Shown here piece by piece: positions 42,624-51,576 of a stretch of DNA of 64,000 nucleotides. The position numbers and the translations under genes are program-made. Source of the stretch: Actinoallomurus bryophytorum (GTDB taxonomy: Bacteria; Actinomycetota; Actinomycetes; Streptosporangiales; Streptosporangiaceae); contig NZ_VFOZ01000001.1 in the NCBI RefSeq assembly GCF_006716425.1, positions 1,116,001 through 1,180,000 of the forward strand, written 5' to 3'. Positions within the stretch are counted from its first letter, which is position 1. Each line of letters opens with the position of its first letter. Below the pieces are notes generated by a model that was not told the origin of the DNA, did not search any database, and saw only the letters and a program-made list of their open reading frames with translations.

Positions 42624-44366
42624 TCAGGGGCGGGGGATGTTCCGGAGGTTGGAGCGGGCCAGCTGCACCATCCGCCCCACGCCGCCGCTGATCACCATCT
42701 TGCTCGCCGACAGGGCGAAGCCGGTCAGCTGCTCCCCCGTGATCCGCGGCGGCAGAGACAGTGCGTTCGGGTCCGTGACCACGTCCACCAGCGCCGGTCC
42801 GTCGTGGCGGAACGCCTCGCGCAGTGCCGTGCGTACCTCTCCCGGGTCCTCCACCCGGATCCCGTGCACGCCCGCCGCGCGGGCGATCGCCGCGTAGTCC
42901 GTGTGCTGGTGCTCGGTGCCGTACGGCGGCAGGCCCGCGACCATCATCTCCAGGTCCACCATGGCGAGCGAGGAGTTGTTGAACAGCACGATCTTCACCG
43001 GAAGCCCGTGCTGGACGACCGACAGCAGCTCACCCATCAGCATCGAGAAACCGCCGTCTCCCGACATCGAGATCACCTGGCGGCCGCGGTCGGCGAGTTG
43101 CACGCCCAGGGCCTGGGGCAGGGCGTTGGCCATCGAGCCGTGGCTGAACGAGCCGATCACCCGCCGCCGGCCGTTCGGTGTGAGGTAGCGCGCGGCCCAG
43201 ACGTTGCACATGCCGGTGTCGACGGTGAACACCGCGTCCCCTGCCGCCTCCTCGTCCAGGACGGAGGCGACGTATTCGGGGTGGATCGGCGTGCGCCGCC
43301 CGACGTCGCGTGTGTAGGCCGCCACCGCGCCCTCGAGCGCGTCCGCGTGCCGTTTGAGCATGCGGTCCAGGAACCGGCGGTCGGTCTTCTCGCGTACGAG
43401 CGGGATCAGCGCGTGCAGCGTCTCGCGTGCGTCGCCCCACACGGCGAGGTCCAGCCGGCAGCGACGGCCCAGATGCTCGGGCCGTACGTCGACCTGGACG
43501 ATCCGGACATCGCTGGGAAGGAACCTGGTGTACGGGAAGTCGGTGCCGAGCATGATCAGCAGGTCGGCCTCGTGCATCGCCTCGTACGCCGCGCCGTACC
43601 CGAGCAGCCCGGACATGCCGACGTCGAACGGGTTGTCGTACTGGATCCACTCCTTGCCGCGCAGCGCGTGGGCCACCGGGGACTTCAGCCGGTCCGCCAG
43701 CCTCATCACCTCGTCGTGGGCGCCGGCCGTACCGCTGCCGCAGAAGAGCGTGACCCGCTCCGCGTCGTCGATCATCCGGGTCAGCGCGGCGATCTCCTCG
43801 TCGGCCGGGCGCACCGTCGGGCGCCGGGTGACGAGGGCCAGCTGGGCCGCCCCCTGGGGCGCGTCCAGCGCCGCCACGTCGCCGGGCAGGCAGACCACCG
43901 AGACGCCCGAGCGGCCCACGGCGTGCTGGATCGCCGTCTGGAGGACGCGTGGCATCTGCGCGGGATTGGAGATCAGTTCCGAATAGTGGCTGCACTCGGC
44001 GAACAACCGGTCCGGATGGGTCTCCTGGAAATAGCCGGTGCCGATCTCGCTGCTCGGGATCTGCGCGGCCAGCGCGATCACGGGCGCCATGCTGCGGTGC
44101 GCGTCGTACAGGCCGTTGATCAGGTGTAGGTTGCCGGGACCGCAGCTGCCGGCGCACGCCGCCGGGCGGCCGGTGATCTGCGCCTCCGCGCCCGCGGCGA
44201 AGGCCGCGGACTCCTCGTGCCGCACCTGCACCCAGTCGATGCCGGGCGTACGCCGGACGGCGTCGGTGACCGGATTGAGACTGTCGCCGACGACGCCGTA
44301 GATGCGTTCCACCCCCGCGCGGACGAGGATTCCGACGAACTGCTCGCCGATGCTCTGCCTGGCCAT
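42624..44366 (-). CDS. poxB: Pyruvate dehydrogenase (quinone)/pyruvate oxidase-type ThDP enzyme
   Basis: A 580-residue thiamine-diphosphate enzyme. The activating Glu lies in RHEESAAFAAG, the FAD/central domain follows, and the ThDP-Mg motif is GDGGFSM to VLFNNSS. It is a PoxB-like protein, which converts pyruvate to acetate and CO2 with electrons to quinone at the membrane; oxidase or acetolactate synthase-like relatives are possible. The C-terminal extension is short. ATG 44366 is preceded by GGGGGAG. It stands alone between the repeat region and a sensor kinase. Confidence 0.87.
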   Translation of the reverse strand: MARQSIGEQFVGILVRAGVERIYGVVGDSLNPVTDAVRRTPGIDWVQVRHEESAAFAAGAEAQITGRPAACAGSCGPGNLHLINGLYDAHRSMAPVIALAAQIPSSEIGTGYFQETHPDRLFAECSHYSELISNPAQMPRVLQTAIQHAVGRSGVSVVCLPGDVAALDAPQGAAQLALVTRRPTVRPADEEIAALTRMIDDAERVTLFCGSGTAGAHDEVMRLADRLKSPVAHALRGKEWIQYDNPFDVGMSGLLGYGAAYEAMHEADLLIMLGTDFPYTRFLPSDVRIVQVDVRPEHLGRRCRLDLAVWGDARETLHALIPLVREKTDRRFLDRMLKRHADALEGAVAAYTRDVGRRTPIHPEYVASVLDEEAAGDAVFTVDTGMCNVWAARYLTPNGRRRVIGSFSHGSMANALPQALGVQLADRGRQVISMSGDGGFSMLMGELLSVVQHGLPVKIVLFNNSSLAMVDLEMMVAGLPPYGTEHQHTDYAAIARAAGVHGIRVEDPGEVRTALREAFRHDGPALVDVVTDPNALSLPPRITGEQLTGFALSASKMVISGGVGRMVQLARSNLRNIPRP

Positions 44367-44468
44367 CCGTACTCCCCCGTGAAGCGGCCACCCCTTGCGG
44401 ACCGGCTCATACCCGCAATCGGGGGTCCAGGGCGTGTCCGATACACGACGGCAGGAGGACAGACCGCC

Positions 44469-46421
44469 CTAAGCGGTCCAGGTCGGGATCCGTACCTGGA
44501 GCGAGGTGCCCTTGCCGCTCGGGCTCCGTACGTCGATCGTGCCGCCGAGCGCCTCGACGCGGTCCTTGAGGCCGATGAGGCCCGATCCCCCGCCGACGGC
44601 GGCGCCACCGACCCCGTCGTCCTCGACCGCCATCTGGATCACGTCCTCGTCCAGGTGCAGGTGGATCCGTACGACCGAGGCGTCCACGTGGTTGGTGGCG
44701 TTCGTCATCGCCTCCGCCACGATGTAGTAGACGGCCACCTCGAGCCGCTCGTCCAGGCGCCGGGCGACGTGCAGGTCGAGCTCGACGGGGACCACGGACC
44801 GCCGGGCGAGCGCCTTGATGGCGGGGTGGAGGCCGCCGCGGGACAGGATCGCCGGATGCAGACCCCGGGAGATCTCCTGCAGGTCCTCCAGGACGCCGGA
44901 CAGGCCCGAGGCGGTCTTGGCCACCCGTTGCCGCAGAACGTCGTGGCCGTCGGGGATGGAGCCCTCAGCGGCGCGGAGTTCGAGCCCGAGCGAGACGAGG
45001 CGCTGCTGGGCGCCGTCGTGCAGGTCGCGCTCGATCCGGCGCCGGGTCTCGTCGGAGGCCGACACGAGGCGGGCGCGGGCGGCCGTGAGCTTGGCCCGGC
45101 TCTCGGCGTTGGCGATCGCCGTGCCGACGAGTTCGGTGTACTCGGTCATGCGGACCTCGATCCCCTCCGGCTGCGGATCTTCGCTCATCGAGAAGGCGAT
45201 CATCACGCCCCACAGACGGCCCTCGACCACGACCGGGCTCCCCGCGCCGCACCTGACTCCGCGCGTCCGCGCCCACACGCCGATGCCGCTGGTGGCGCGC
45301 TGGTAGTCGGTCACGCGCGCCGGACGCCCGGTCCGCTCCACCGACGACTCAAGACTCCGGCCCTCCAGCGACCAGCAGGAGCCCGTGGGCGGTGCCGCCT
45401 CGGGGTTCTTCTCGGCCTTCCAGGAGCCGACCACGGTCTCCATCCGGTCGGGCTCGAAGCGGTTGACCACGATGAAGTCGGCGGCCAGGATGCGGCCCAG
45501 CTCGGCGGCGACCGCCTCGAAGACCTCGTGCGGGGAGACCGCGCGCGCCACGAGGGTCGCCACGCGGCGCAGGGCCGCCTGTTCGTCGGCGACCCTGCGG
45601 AGCTTGTCGTGGCTCATCTCCAGGGAGCGCGCCATGGTGTTGAAGGCCTGTTCGAGCACGCCGATCTCGCCCAGCGAGGTCTCGGGCATCCGGACGCCCA
45701 GCTCACCACGGGCCAGGTCGGCGGCCATGATCGACGCGCGGCGCACGGGGCGTACCAGCGCGCGCGTCAGGTACGAGGTGAAGACGAAGACCAGCACGAA
45801 CGAGGCCACCGCCGCGATGCCGGCCATCGCCATGGCCCGCCGGGACGCCTCCAGGGAGTGCTGTTCGTAGCGGGAGGTGAGCCTGCGCTGTACCCCCATG
45901 AACTGGTCGAAATCGGTCCGGATCCGGTCGACACGCCGCTGCCCGTCCGCGACCGAGGCCGCCGCGCTGACCCCCGGTTGCCGCTGGACCTTCGTCACGA
46001 GCGGTACGGAGAAGTCCTGGAGGTAGGACGTCACGGCCGACGAGATCTGGCCGGCCCGCTTTCCCTGCTCCCCGCCGATCTTCGTGCCGAGCCGGCGGAA
46101 CTCCGCCGCCTCTTGGGGAACCGCGGCTCGTGCCGTCTCCCAAGGCGTCAGGAATGTCGGATCTTTGGTGATGATGTAGCCGCGTTCGCCCGTTTCGAGG
46201 TCCACGATGAGACGTTCGAGCCGGCTGGAGGAGGCGAGGACCTCCTCCGACCGGCCCGTCAGTGCCGCCGCGTCGCGCAGCCGGGTGATCGCTCCAAAAA
46301 GGATCAAGAACGTGGCGGTCATCAGCAGCGCCAGCAGGGCACTCGCGATGACCAACCGTCGGCTCAGTCCCCGTGGAGCGTCGACCCGCAGCTGCGAGCG
46401 GCGTGACGCCCATCTGGTCAC
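44469..46421 (-). CDS. CHASE3-GAF sensor histidine kinase
   Basis: A 650-residue kinase: transmembrane segment at about 23-45, CHASE3 sensor with the hallmark [10 protein letters not shown] (about 76-85), second transmembrane segment (about 200-218), HAMP, coiled coil, GAF, HisKA_3 with phospho-His468 in [10 protein letters not shown], and HATPase with NATNHV and DDGVGG. From GAF onward it is a close paralogue of the 25.9-kb kinase. It is divergent from a NarL-type regulator 83 bp away, its probable partner. GTG start with GAGAGGA upstream. Confidence 0.9.
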   Translation of the reverse strand: MTRWASRRSQLRVDAPRGLSRRLVIASALLALLMTATFLILFGAITRLRDAAALTGRSEEVLASSSRLERLIVDLETGERGYIITKDPTFLTPWETARAAVPQEAAEFRRLGTKIGGEQGKRAGQISSAVTSYLQDFSVPLVTKVQRQPGVSAAASVADGQRRVDRIRTDFDQFMGVQRRLTSRYEQHSLEASRRAMAMAGIAAVASFVLVFVFTSYLTRALVRPVRRASIMAADLARGELGVRMPETSLGEIGVLEQAFNTMARSLEMSHDKLRRVADEQAALRRVATLVARAVSPHEVFEAVAAELGRILAADFIVVNRFEPDRMETVVGSWKAEKNPEAAPPTGSCWSLEGRSLESSVERTGRPARVTDYQRATSGIGVWARTRGVRCGAGSPVVVEGRLWGVMIAFSMSEDPQPEGIEVRMTEYTELVGTAIANAESRAKLTAARARLVSASDETRRRIERDLHDGAQQRLVSLGLELRAAEGSIPDGHDVLRQRVAKTASGLSGVLEDLQEISRGLHPAILSRGGLHPAIKALARRSVVPVELDLHVARRLDERLEVAVYYIVAEAMTNATNHVDASVVRIHLHLDEDVIQMAVEDDGVGGAAVGGGSGLIGLKDRVEALGGTIDVRSPSGKGTSLQVRIPTWTA

Positions 46422-46504
46422 TGCTCGTTCCTCTCGACCAGGAGAGACTGGCCGATAATGAGATTAGGGTTGGTGTGGAATCACTCTACGTGCGGAGGAG
46501 AGTG

Positions 46505-47164
46505 ATGGTCGAACGTAGAGCGCGACTGGCTCTGGCCGAAGATGACGTCCTGCTTCGCGCCGGGCTGGCAAGCCTGCTGGAGCGGTCGGGGTTCGAGATC
46601 GTGGCGCAGGCGGGCGATGGGGAGGAGCTCATCGCCGCTGTTCGCGCGCACCAGCCCGACGTCGCCATCGTCGATATCCGCATGCCCCCCGCGTACGAGA
46701 CCGAGGGGCTGGACGCGGCCCAGATCATCCGCGCCGAGTTCCCCGCGATCGGCATTCTCCTGCTGTCGGCGCACGTCGAGGTCGAACAGGCGACAGAGTT
46801 GCTCGCCGCCGGCCAGCGTGTCGGCTACCTGCTGAAAAGCCGGGTGACCGAGGTGAGCGAGTTCATCGAGACGGTCGAGCGGATCGCCCAGGGCGGCTCT
46901 GTCGTGGACCCCGGGCTCGTCCAGGAGCTCCTGACCGCCCGGCACAAGGACGATCCGCTGGAGGGCCTCACCGAGCGCGAGCGCGAGGTGCTCGCGCTGA
47001 TGGCCGAGGGCCGGTCGAACGCCGGCATCGCCAACCGGCTGTGGATCACCGAGGGCACCGTGGAGAAGCACGTGCGGAGCATCCTCGCGCGGATGCAGCT
47101 GCCGGAGACCGAGGACGATCACCGCCGGGTCCTCGCCGTGATCACGTTCCTGGACAACCGTTAG
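46505..47164 (+). CDS. NarL/LuxR-type response regulator
   Basis: A 219-residue regulator. Receiver domain with acidic pair Glu12/Asp13-Asp14, phospho-Asp57 in VAIVDIRMPP, Ser88 and Lys111; then a LuxR helix-turn-helix (LTEREREVLALMAEGRSN, GTVEKHVRSIL). ATG 46505 has GGAGGAGAG directly upstream. Divergent from the CHASE3 kinase, its likely phosphodonor. Two kinases and two receivers in this island make cross-talk possible. Confidence 0.92.
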   Translation: MVERRARLALAEDDVLLRAGLASLLERSGFEIVAQAGDGEELIAAVRAHQPDVAIVDIRMPPAYETEGLDAAQIIRAEFPAIGILLLSAHVEVEQATELLAAGQRVGYLLKSRVTEVSEFIETVERIAQGGSVVDPGLVQELLTARHKDDPLEGLTEREREVLALMAEGRSNAGIANRLWITEGTVEKHVRSILARMQLPETEDDHRRVLAVITFLDNR

Positions 47165-47194
47165 CGGTCACGCTCGGTCAGGGAATAGGGGCGG

Positions 47195-47605
47195 CTAGCA
47201 GTGGTGGGCGGAGGCGTGCCCGCCGACGTCACCGGGCTCACCGGACCGCTCGCCGACGATCTTTCGGACCGCCGGGCCCGACAGCTCCGACTTCGGCAGG
47301 AAGCCGAGAGCGGCGCTGCCCGTGACGATGTCGGCGAAGTCGTCCTCGGGATAGGTCGAAATCAAGATCACGGCCGGTTTCGACGGCGCCTTCTCGACGA
47401 TCTGGTCGGCCAGCGCGACCCCGCACTCGTCGCCCAGACAGACGTCGATGAGCGCGACGTCGGGGCGGAGCTCGTCGATGAGGTCACGGGCGTGCTCGCT
47501 GTCCGAGGCCACGCCGACCACAACGATCCCGTCGCGCTCGAGAACGCCGCGAGCGGTCTCGAGGAAGCGGTCGTTGTCGTCAACGATCAGACAGCGCATG
47601 TCCAT
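47195..47605 (-). CDS. Stand-alone response-regulator receiver protein
   Basis: A 136-residue single receiver domain without output domain: VDDN at 8-11, phospho-Asp54 in VALIDVCLG, Ser83 and Lys105. The tail after 110 is Gly/His-rich and ends HASAHHC. It may act as phosphate sink or protein-binding switch. Met1 (47605) and Met3 (47599) are both possible starts. It is tail to tail with the NarL-type regulator, 30 nt apart. Confidence 0.85.
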   Translation of the reverse strand: MDMRCLIVDDNDRFLETARGVLERDGIVVVGVASDSEHARDLIDELRPDVALIDVCLGDECGVALADQIVEKAPSKPAVILISTYPEDDFADIVTGSAALGFLPKSELSGPAVRKIVGERSGEPGDVGGHASAHHC

Positions 47606-47885
47606 TGCCCCAGTCTGGCGAATCGATGGCCGAATACGCATTGCCGCTACCCGGAATATAGACGTTCCGGCTGACAGGGCGCCAACCGGGGGCCCGCAAG
47701 AGCGCAGGTCAAAGACCATCTTCGGGCACCTCTGACCCGGTGGAAGCACCGGTGTACCGGCTAGCAGGGGGGTGCCCGGTGCCGCTGGCATGACAGCAGG
47801 ATGGGTGCTGGCGGCGCAGACGGGGGACGCCGAAGGCGCGATGGTGGATACATAACCCGAACCAGCTGGGAGAGGAGAAGACGTC

Positions 47886-48083
47886 ATGTGCCAGCACTGC
47901 CCGCACTGCCCCGCGGCCACCGCGGAGGATCACATTGCCGCACGCGTCATCTCCGCGCACCCTGAGCAGGGATGGAGCCTGCTCTGCAACGGTGTCGTGG
48001 TCTTCGATGACACCGGCGAGCTGTTCCCGGACGGGCACACCATCTCACCCCACAGAGCCCGCCCGCTCACGCTCGCCGCTTGA
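47886..48083 (+). CDS. DUF5999 small protein
   Basis: A 65-residue protein with Cys-rich N-terminus (MCQHCPHCP) and the family core SAHPEQGWSLLCNGVVVFDDTGELFPDG. DUF5999 proteins are widespread in streptomycetes and relatives, with no known function; the Cys/His cluster suggests metal binding. GAGGAG precedes the ATG. It is divergent from the stand-alone receiver. Confidence 0.82.
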   Translation: MCQHCPHCPAATAEDHIAARVISAHPEQGWSLLCNGVVVFDDTGELFPDGHTISPHRARPLTLAA

Positions 48084-48114
48084 TTTCTTAATTTCGAGCG
48101 TAAGGATCGACCCC

Positions 48115-48210
48115 ATGCGTCGCATCCGTATCAAGGTCAGCAGGCCGCCTGCCAACCCGCTCCCCGAGCTCGACCTCCGGACCCCATCCGGACGGCTACT
48201 GCCCTACTGA
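48115..48210 (+). CDS. Possible 31-residue peptide gene
   Basis: A frame from ATG 48115 with AAGGA 8 nt upstream and GC-rich third positions, encoding a peptide that starts MRRIRIKVSRPP and ends TPSGRLLPY. It follows DUF5999 by 31 nt on the same strand, after an AT-rich TTTCTTAATTTC stretch. It has no recognised domain and is too short to be sure. A basic leader and Pro/Leu-rich tail would fit a small peptide, but no modifying enzyme is nearby. Confidence 0.35.
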   Translation: MRRIRIKVSRPPANPLPELDLRTPSGRLLPY

Positions 48211-48362
48211 GACACCCCATCGGCCCCGTGTGAACCCCGGCCCCCGCCGTCGGCTCACCCCCGAGCCGAAGGACCGCCGTGCGGTCTGGCGACGATGGCC
48301 CCCGTCGACAGGCCGCACGGCAGAGTCCCCCATCTCCCCGCCAGGCGGCGGCGAGCTGCTCG

Positions 48363-49259
48363 TCACCAATCACCGGGCAGCTCGCCGCCGTACCAGCGTT
48401 CGATCAGCTGCCGCGCGATGGAGATCCGGCCTGGCAGGAGCAGCTCGCCGGACTCGGTGGCGGCGAGAAGCTCCGCGCGGGTGTACCAGCGGGCGCTCAT
48501 GATCTCCTCACCGTCCACGCGCAGCTCCTGCCCCTCCTCGGCGCGGGCGAAGAAGCCCAGCATGAGACTGCGGGGCAGCGGCCACGGCTGACTGCCGAGG
48601 TAGCGGCAGTCGTGGACGCGGATCCCGACCTCTTCGTACACCTCACGGGCGACGGCCTGCTCGAGTGACTCGCCCACCTCCACGAACCCCGCGAGGACCG
48701 AGGCCCGCCGCATCGGCCAGTTCGCGCTGCTGGCCAGCAGCATCCGCTCGTCGTCGTGCACCAGCATGATCACCGCGGGGTCCGTACGCGGAAACTGCTC
48801 CGCGCCGTCCACCGGGCAGACCCGGGTATGGCCCGCGGACGCGGGGGTCGTCGGCGCGCCGTGGCGGGGGCAGTACGCGTGGGTCTCGTGCCAGTTCTGC
48901 AGGGCGACCGCCTGCGTGAGCAGCCCGGCGTCACGGTCGCTGAGCAGCGCGCCGACCCCGCGCAGGCCGGCGGGCTCGGTCCCCTCGATGGCGGGCAGCG
49001 GCGCGGCCACCGCGAAGTAGGCGACTCCGTCCTCGTCGACGCCCAGCAGGTAGCGCTCACCTTCGGGGGCCTGGTCCGGGCCGAGCAGCACCAGGGCGGG
49101 ATCCGGACGGATCAGCACCTTTCCGTGGTCGATCGCGAAGGCCCGCGTACGGGCGTCGGCCCACGCCTCGGTGAGCCAGGCGTCGTCGCGACGGCGTTCG
49201 CCGACGCGGTCGAGCGCCCCACGGGAGAGCGCCAGCCAGTCGAGCGTGGTTTCAGTCAC
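48363..49259 (-). CDS. nudC: NAD+ diphosphatase / RNA de-capping NudC
   Basis: A 298-residue protein with N-terminal NudC domain, a central ribbon, a Nudix box (GFVEVGESLEQAVAREVYEEVGI region) and the NudC-specific SQPWPLPRS motif, which recognises NAD(H). The zinc ribbon normally has two CxxC pairs; here they read CPRH and CPVD, so the second Cys of both pairs is absent and zinc binding may be lost or altered. GTG 49259 is the chosen start; the frame is open upstream only as antisense-like sequence over the peptidase gene. Confidence 0.88.
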   Translation of the reverse strand: MTETTLDWLALSRGALDRVGERRRDDAWLTEAWADARTRAFAIDHGKVLIRPDPALVLLGPDQAPEGERYLLGVDEDGVAYFAVAAPLPAIEGTEPAGLRGVGALLSDRDAGLLTQAVALQNWHETHAYCPRHGAPTTPASAGHTRVCPVDGAEQFPRTDPAVIMLVHDDERMLLASSANWPMRRASVLAGFVEVGESLEQAVAREVYEEVGIRVHDCRYLGSQPWPLPRSLMLGFFARAEEGQELRVDGEEIMSARWYTRAELLAATESGELLLPGRISIARQLIERWYGGELPGDW

Positions 49260-49279
49260 GGAGCACCCTTCCCACCGGT

Positions 49280-50674
49280 CTAGCGCCGACCGGCGAACTC
49301 GTCCCAGAGATACGCCGCGACCTCGGCGCCCCTGAGCAGCAGCGGCATCTCGACCTTCTCGTTGGGGGCGTGGATCCGGTCCTCGTCCAGGCCGACCGCC
49401 ACGAACACCAGCGGTGCCTCCAGGATGTCGGCGAGGTCGGCCTCGGGGCCGCTGCCGCCCTCGCGGGTGAACAGCACCTCCTTGCCGAACACGCGCTCCA
49501 TCGCCCGCCGGGCCGCCAGCACGCCGGGTGAGTCGATCGGCGAGAAGCACGGCCGGACCCCGGCCCCGGTGACGTGCACCTCGGCCCTGATGCCGGGCGG
49601 AGCGTGCTCGGCCACGTACGCCTCGAACGCCTGCTGCACCGCCTGCGGATCCTGCCCGGCGACCAGCCGGAACGACACCTTGGCGTGCGCCTCGCGCGGC
49701 ACGATCGTCTTGCCGCCGGGGCCGGTGTGGCCGCCCCACATGCCGTTGATCTCGGCGGTCGGGCGCGCCCAGACGCGCTCCAGCGTGGTGTAGCCCTCCT
49801 CGCCGAACGCCGCGCGGCTGCCGCCGGCCGTCGCGAGCCACTCGGCCTCGTCGAAGGGCAGGCGCGCGAAGGAGTCGCGTTCCTGGTCCGTGAGCTCGAT
49901 CACGCCGTCGTAGAAGCCCTTGAGCGTGACGCGGTTTTGCTCGTCGTGCAGGCCGGCGAGGAGCCGCGTCATGGCGTGCAACGGGTTGGGCACCGCGCCG
50001 CCGAAGGAGCCCGAGTGCAGGTCAGAGGACGGCCCGTACATCGAGACCTCGGCCTCGGTGAGGCCTCGCATGCCGGTGCACATGGACGGGACGTCCGCCG
50101 CCCACATGGTCGTGTCGCTGATCACGATGGCGTCGCAGGCCAGCCGGTCCCGGCGCTCCCGGAGCAGATCCGCGAAATGGGTCGATCCGGACTCCTCCTC
50201 GCCCTCGACCAGCATCTTGATTGTTACGGGCGGCGCGGTCCCGCCGCTCGCGGCGAGCCCGGCCCTCACACCGAGTGTGTGGAAGAAGATCTGCCCTTTG
50301 TCGTCGGACGCGCCGCGGCCGACGAGCCGGTCGCCGCGTTCGACCGGCGAGAACGGATCGGTGGCCCATTCGGCGAGGGGCTCGACCGGCTGTACGTCGT
50401 GGTGGCCGTACACGACCACGGTCGGCGCGGCCGGGTCCTCGGCCGGCCACTCGGCGAACACCGTGGGCAGGCCCGGCTCGTCCGCGGTGCCGGTCTCCCA
50501 GATCTCCACGACCGGGAACCCGGTCTCGCGAAGATGGGCCTCGAGCCAGACGGCGGAGCGCCGTACGTCGTCGCGGCGCTCGGGATCACCGGAGATCGAC
50601 GGGATCGCCAGCCATTCCTTCAGCGCGGCGAAGAAGCCGCTCGCGTTGGCGTCGATGTATTCGCGTACGTCCAT
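49280..50674 (-). CDS. M20 family dipeptidase/metallopeptidase
   Basis: A 464-residue M20 peptidase: GHHDVQPV (first zinc His and Asp), RGASDDKGQ (bridging Asp), EGEEESGS (catalytic Glu pair), DLHSGSFGG at the dimerisation lid, and a C-terminal HAPNEKVEM with the last zinc His. Full length. Such enzymes cleave dipeptides in the cytosol. ATG 50674 with GAGGAAG upstream. It precedes nudC by about 20 nt and is probably cotranscribed with it. Confidence 0.88.
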   Translation of the reverse strand: MDVREYIDANASGFFAALKEWLAIPSISGDPERRDDVRRSAVWLEAHLRETGFPVVEIWETGTADEPGLPTVFAEWPAEDPAAPTVVVYGHHDVQPVEPLAEWATDPFSPVERGDRLVGRGASDDKGQIFFHTLGVRAGLAASGGTAPPVTIKMLVEGEEESGSTHFADLLRERRDRLACDAIVISDTTMWAADVPSMCTGMRGLTEAEVSMYGPSSDLHSGSFGGAVPNPLHAMTRLLAGLHDEQNRVTLKGFYDGVIELTDQERDSFARLPFDEAEWLATAGGSRAAFGEEGYTTLERVWARPTAEINGMWGGHTGPGGKTIVPREAHAKVSFRLVAGQDPQAVQQAFEAYVAEHAPPGIRAEVHVTGAGVRPCFSPIDSPGVLAARRAMERVFGKEVLFTREGGSGPEADLADILEAPLVFVAVGLDEDRIHAPNEKVEMPLLLRGAEVAAYLWDEFAGRR

Positions 50675-50732
50675 TGAACCGCTTCCTCGCGGGCTGGTCA
50701 GGCCTCGGATCTGCCTCTGGCACTCTAATGCG

Positions 50733-51002
50733 GTGACCGTCTTCATCGACCGCCCCCTCTGGCCCGCCCGCGGACGGTTGTGGTCCCACATGGTCAGCGA
50801 CACCTCGTTCGCGGAGCTGCACGACTTCGCCGAACGCCTCGGAATGCCGCCGCGCGCGTTCGAACGGGACCACTACGACGTGCCGTCCGACCTGTACCAG
50901 CCGGCCCTGCGCCTGGGCGCGGAGCCGATCGGCTCCCAGGAGCTGGTGGCGCGGCTCATCCGCGCGGGTCTGCGCCGCCGGAAGCACGCCCCAGGAGCAT
51001 GA
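50733..51002 (+). CDS. DUF4031 protein
   Basis: An 89-residue protein with the DUF4031 pattern: VFIDRPLWPARGRLWSH, SDTSFAELHDFA and FERDHYDVPSD. Function unknown. GTG 50733 has no ribosome site but a TCTAAT box a few bases upstream, so it is probably leaderless. Its last 47 bp overlap antisense with the HD phosphohydrolase gene. Divergent from the M20 peptidase. Confidence 0.82.
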   Translation: MTVFIDRPLWPARGRLWSHMVSDTSFAELHDFAERLGMPPRAFERDHYDVPSDLYQPALRLGAEPIGSQELVARLIRAGLRRRKHAPGA

Positions 51003-51576
51003 GCTCGGTCCGGAGGTTGTGCCGGGCGACGGCCTCCCACCGCTCCCGTGCGGGGGCCGTACGGAACAGCGCCGGCAGCCCCAGCAGGCTCTCCAGGATG
51101 TCCGCGCGGCCCGCGCGGAACGCCTCGTCCGGCACCGCGGCGTACTCCTCACGTACGGCGGCGGCGTAGCTCGCGTAGCGGTCCGGGGACGCGGCCAGGA
51201 CGGCCAGGTCCGCGTCGCACAGGACGGCGCCGTCGCGGTCGCCGTCGCGCGGGTCGTGCGTCGTGGTCAGCCGGACCAGGCGGGCGACCTCGGCGACGGT
51301 CCCCGCCGGCAGGTCGGTGTCGGCGAGCATCCGCTCGGCCAGGACCGCGCTGCGCTCCTCGTTGTCGCCGCGCGACGGGTCATAGATCGCGTCGTGGAAC
51401 CAGGCCGCCAGGCGTACGGCGTCGACGTCACCTGCCTCGGCGGCCAGCTCGTCGACGCGGTCGAGCACCTCGGCGAGATGCTCGGTGGTGTGGTAGCGGC
51501 GGTGCGGCTCGCCGTAGCGGCGCAGGAGGTCCGTGCCGATCGCCTCCGGGCCCGGCCAGCGGCTCAGGAGTTCCAT
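50956..51576 (-). CDS. HD-superfamily metal-dependent phosphohydrolase
   Basis: A 206-residue protein related to COG4339. YHTTEHL near the N-terminus and AWFHDAIYD carry the His and HD metal ligands, and DADLAVL holds a later Asp. Substrate unknown; nucleotides are plausible. It starts on the last base of the ABC ATPase stop (TGATG) and its 3' end overlaps DUF4031 antisense by 47 bp. Confidence 0.82.
   Translation of the reverse strand: MELLSRWPGPEAIGTDLLRRYGEPHRRYHTTEHLAEVLDRVDELAAEAGDVDAVRLAAWFHDAIYDPSRGDNEERSAVLAERMLADTDLPAGTVAEVARLVRLTTTHDPRDGDRDGAVLCDADLAVLAASPDRYASYAAAVREEYAAVPDEAFRAGRADILESLLGLPALFRTAPARERWEAVARHNLRTELMLLGRASGGADPRG

Noticed and set aside
42190-42691. Arg/Ala-rich frames in the low-complexity tract
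   Set aside because: Composition follows the C/G/T-rich repeat, with no domain and no ribosome site; treated as non-coding.
48115-48210. RiPP precursor with modifying enzymes
   Set aside because: No radical SAM, YcaO, lanthipeptide or ATP-grasp ligase lies near; the only ATP-grasp gene belongs to the siderophore operon 4 kb away.
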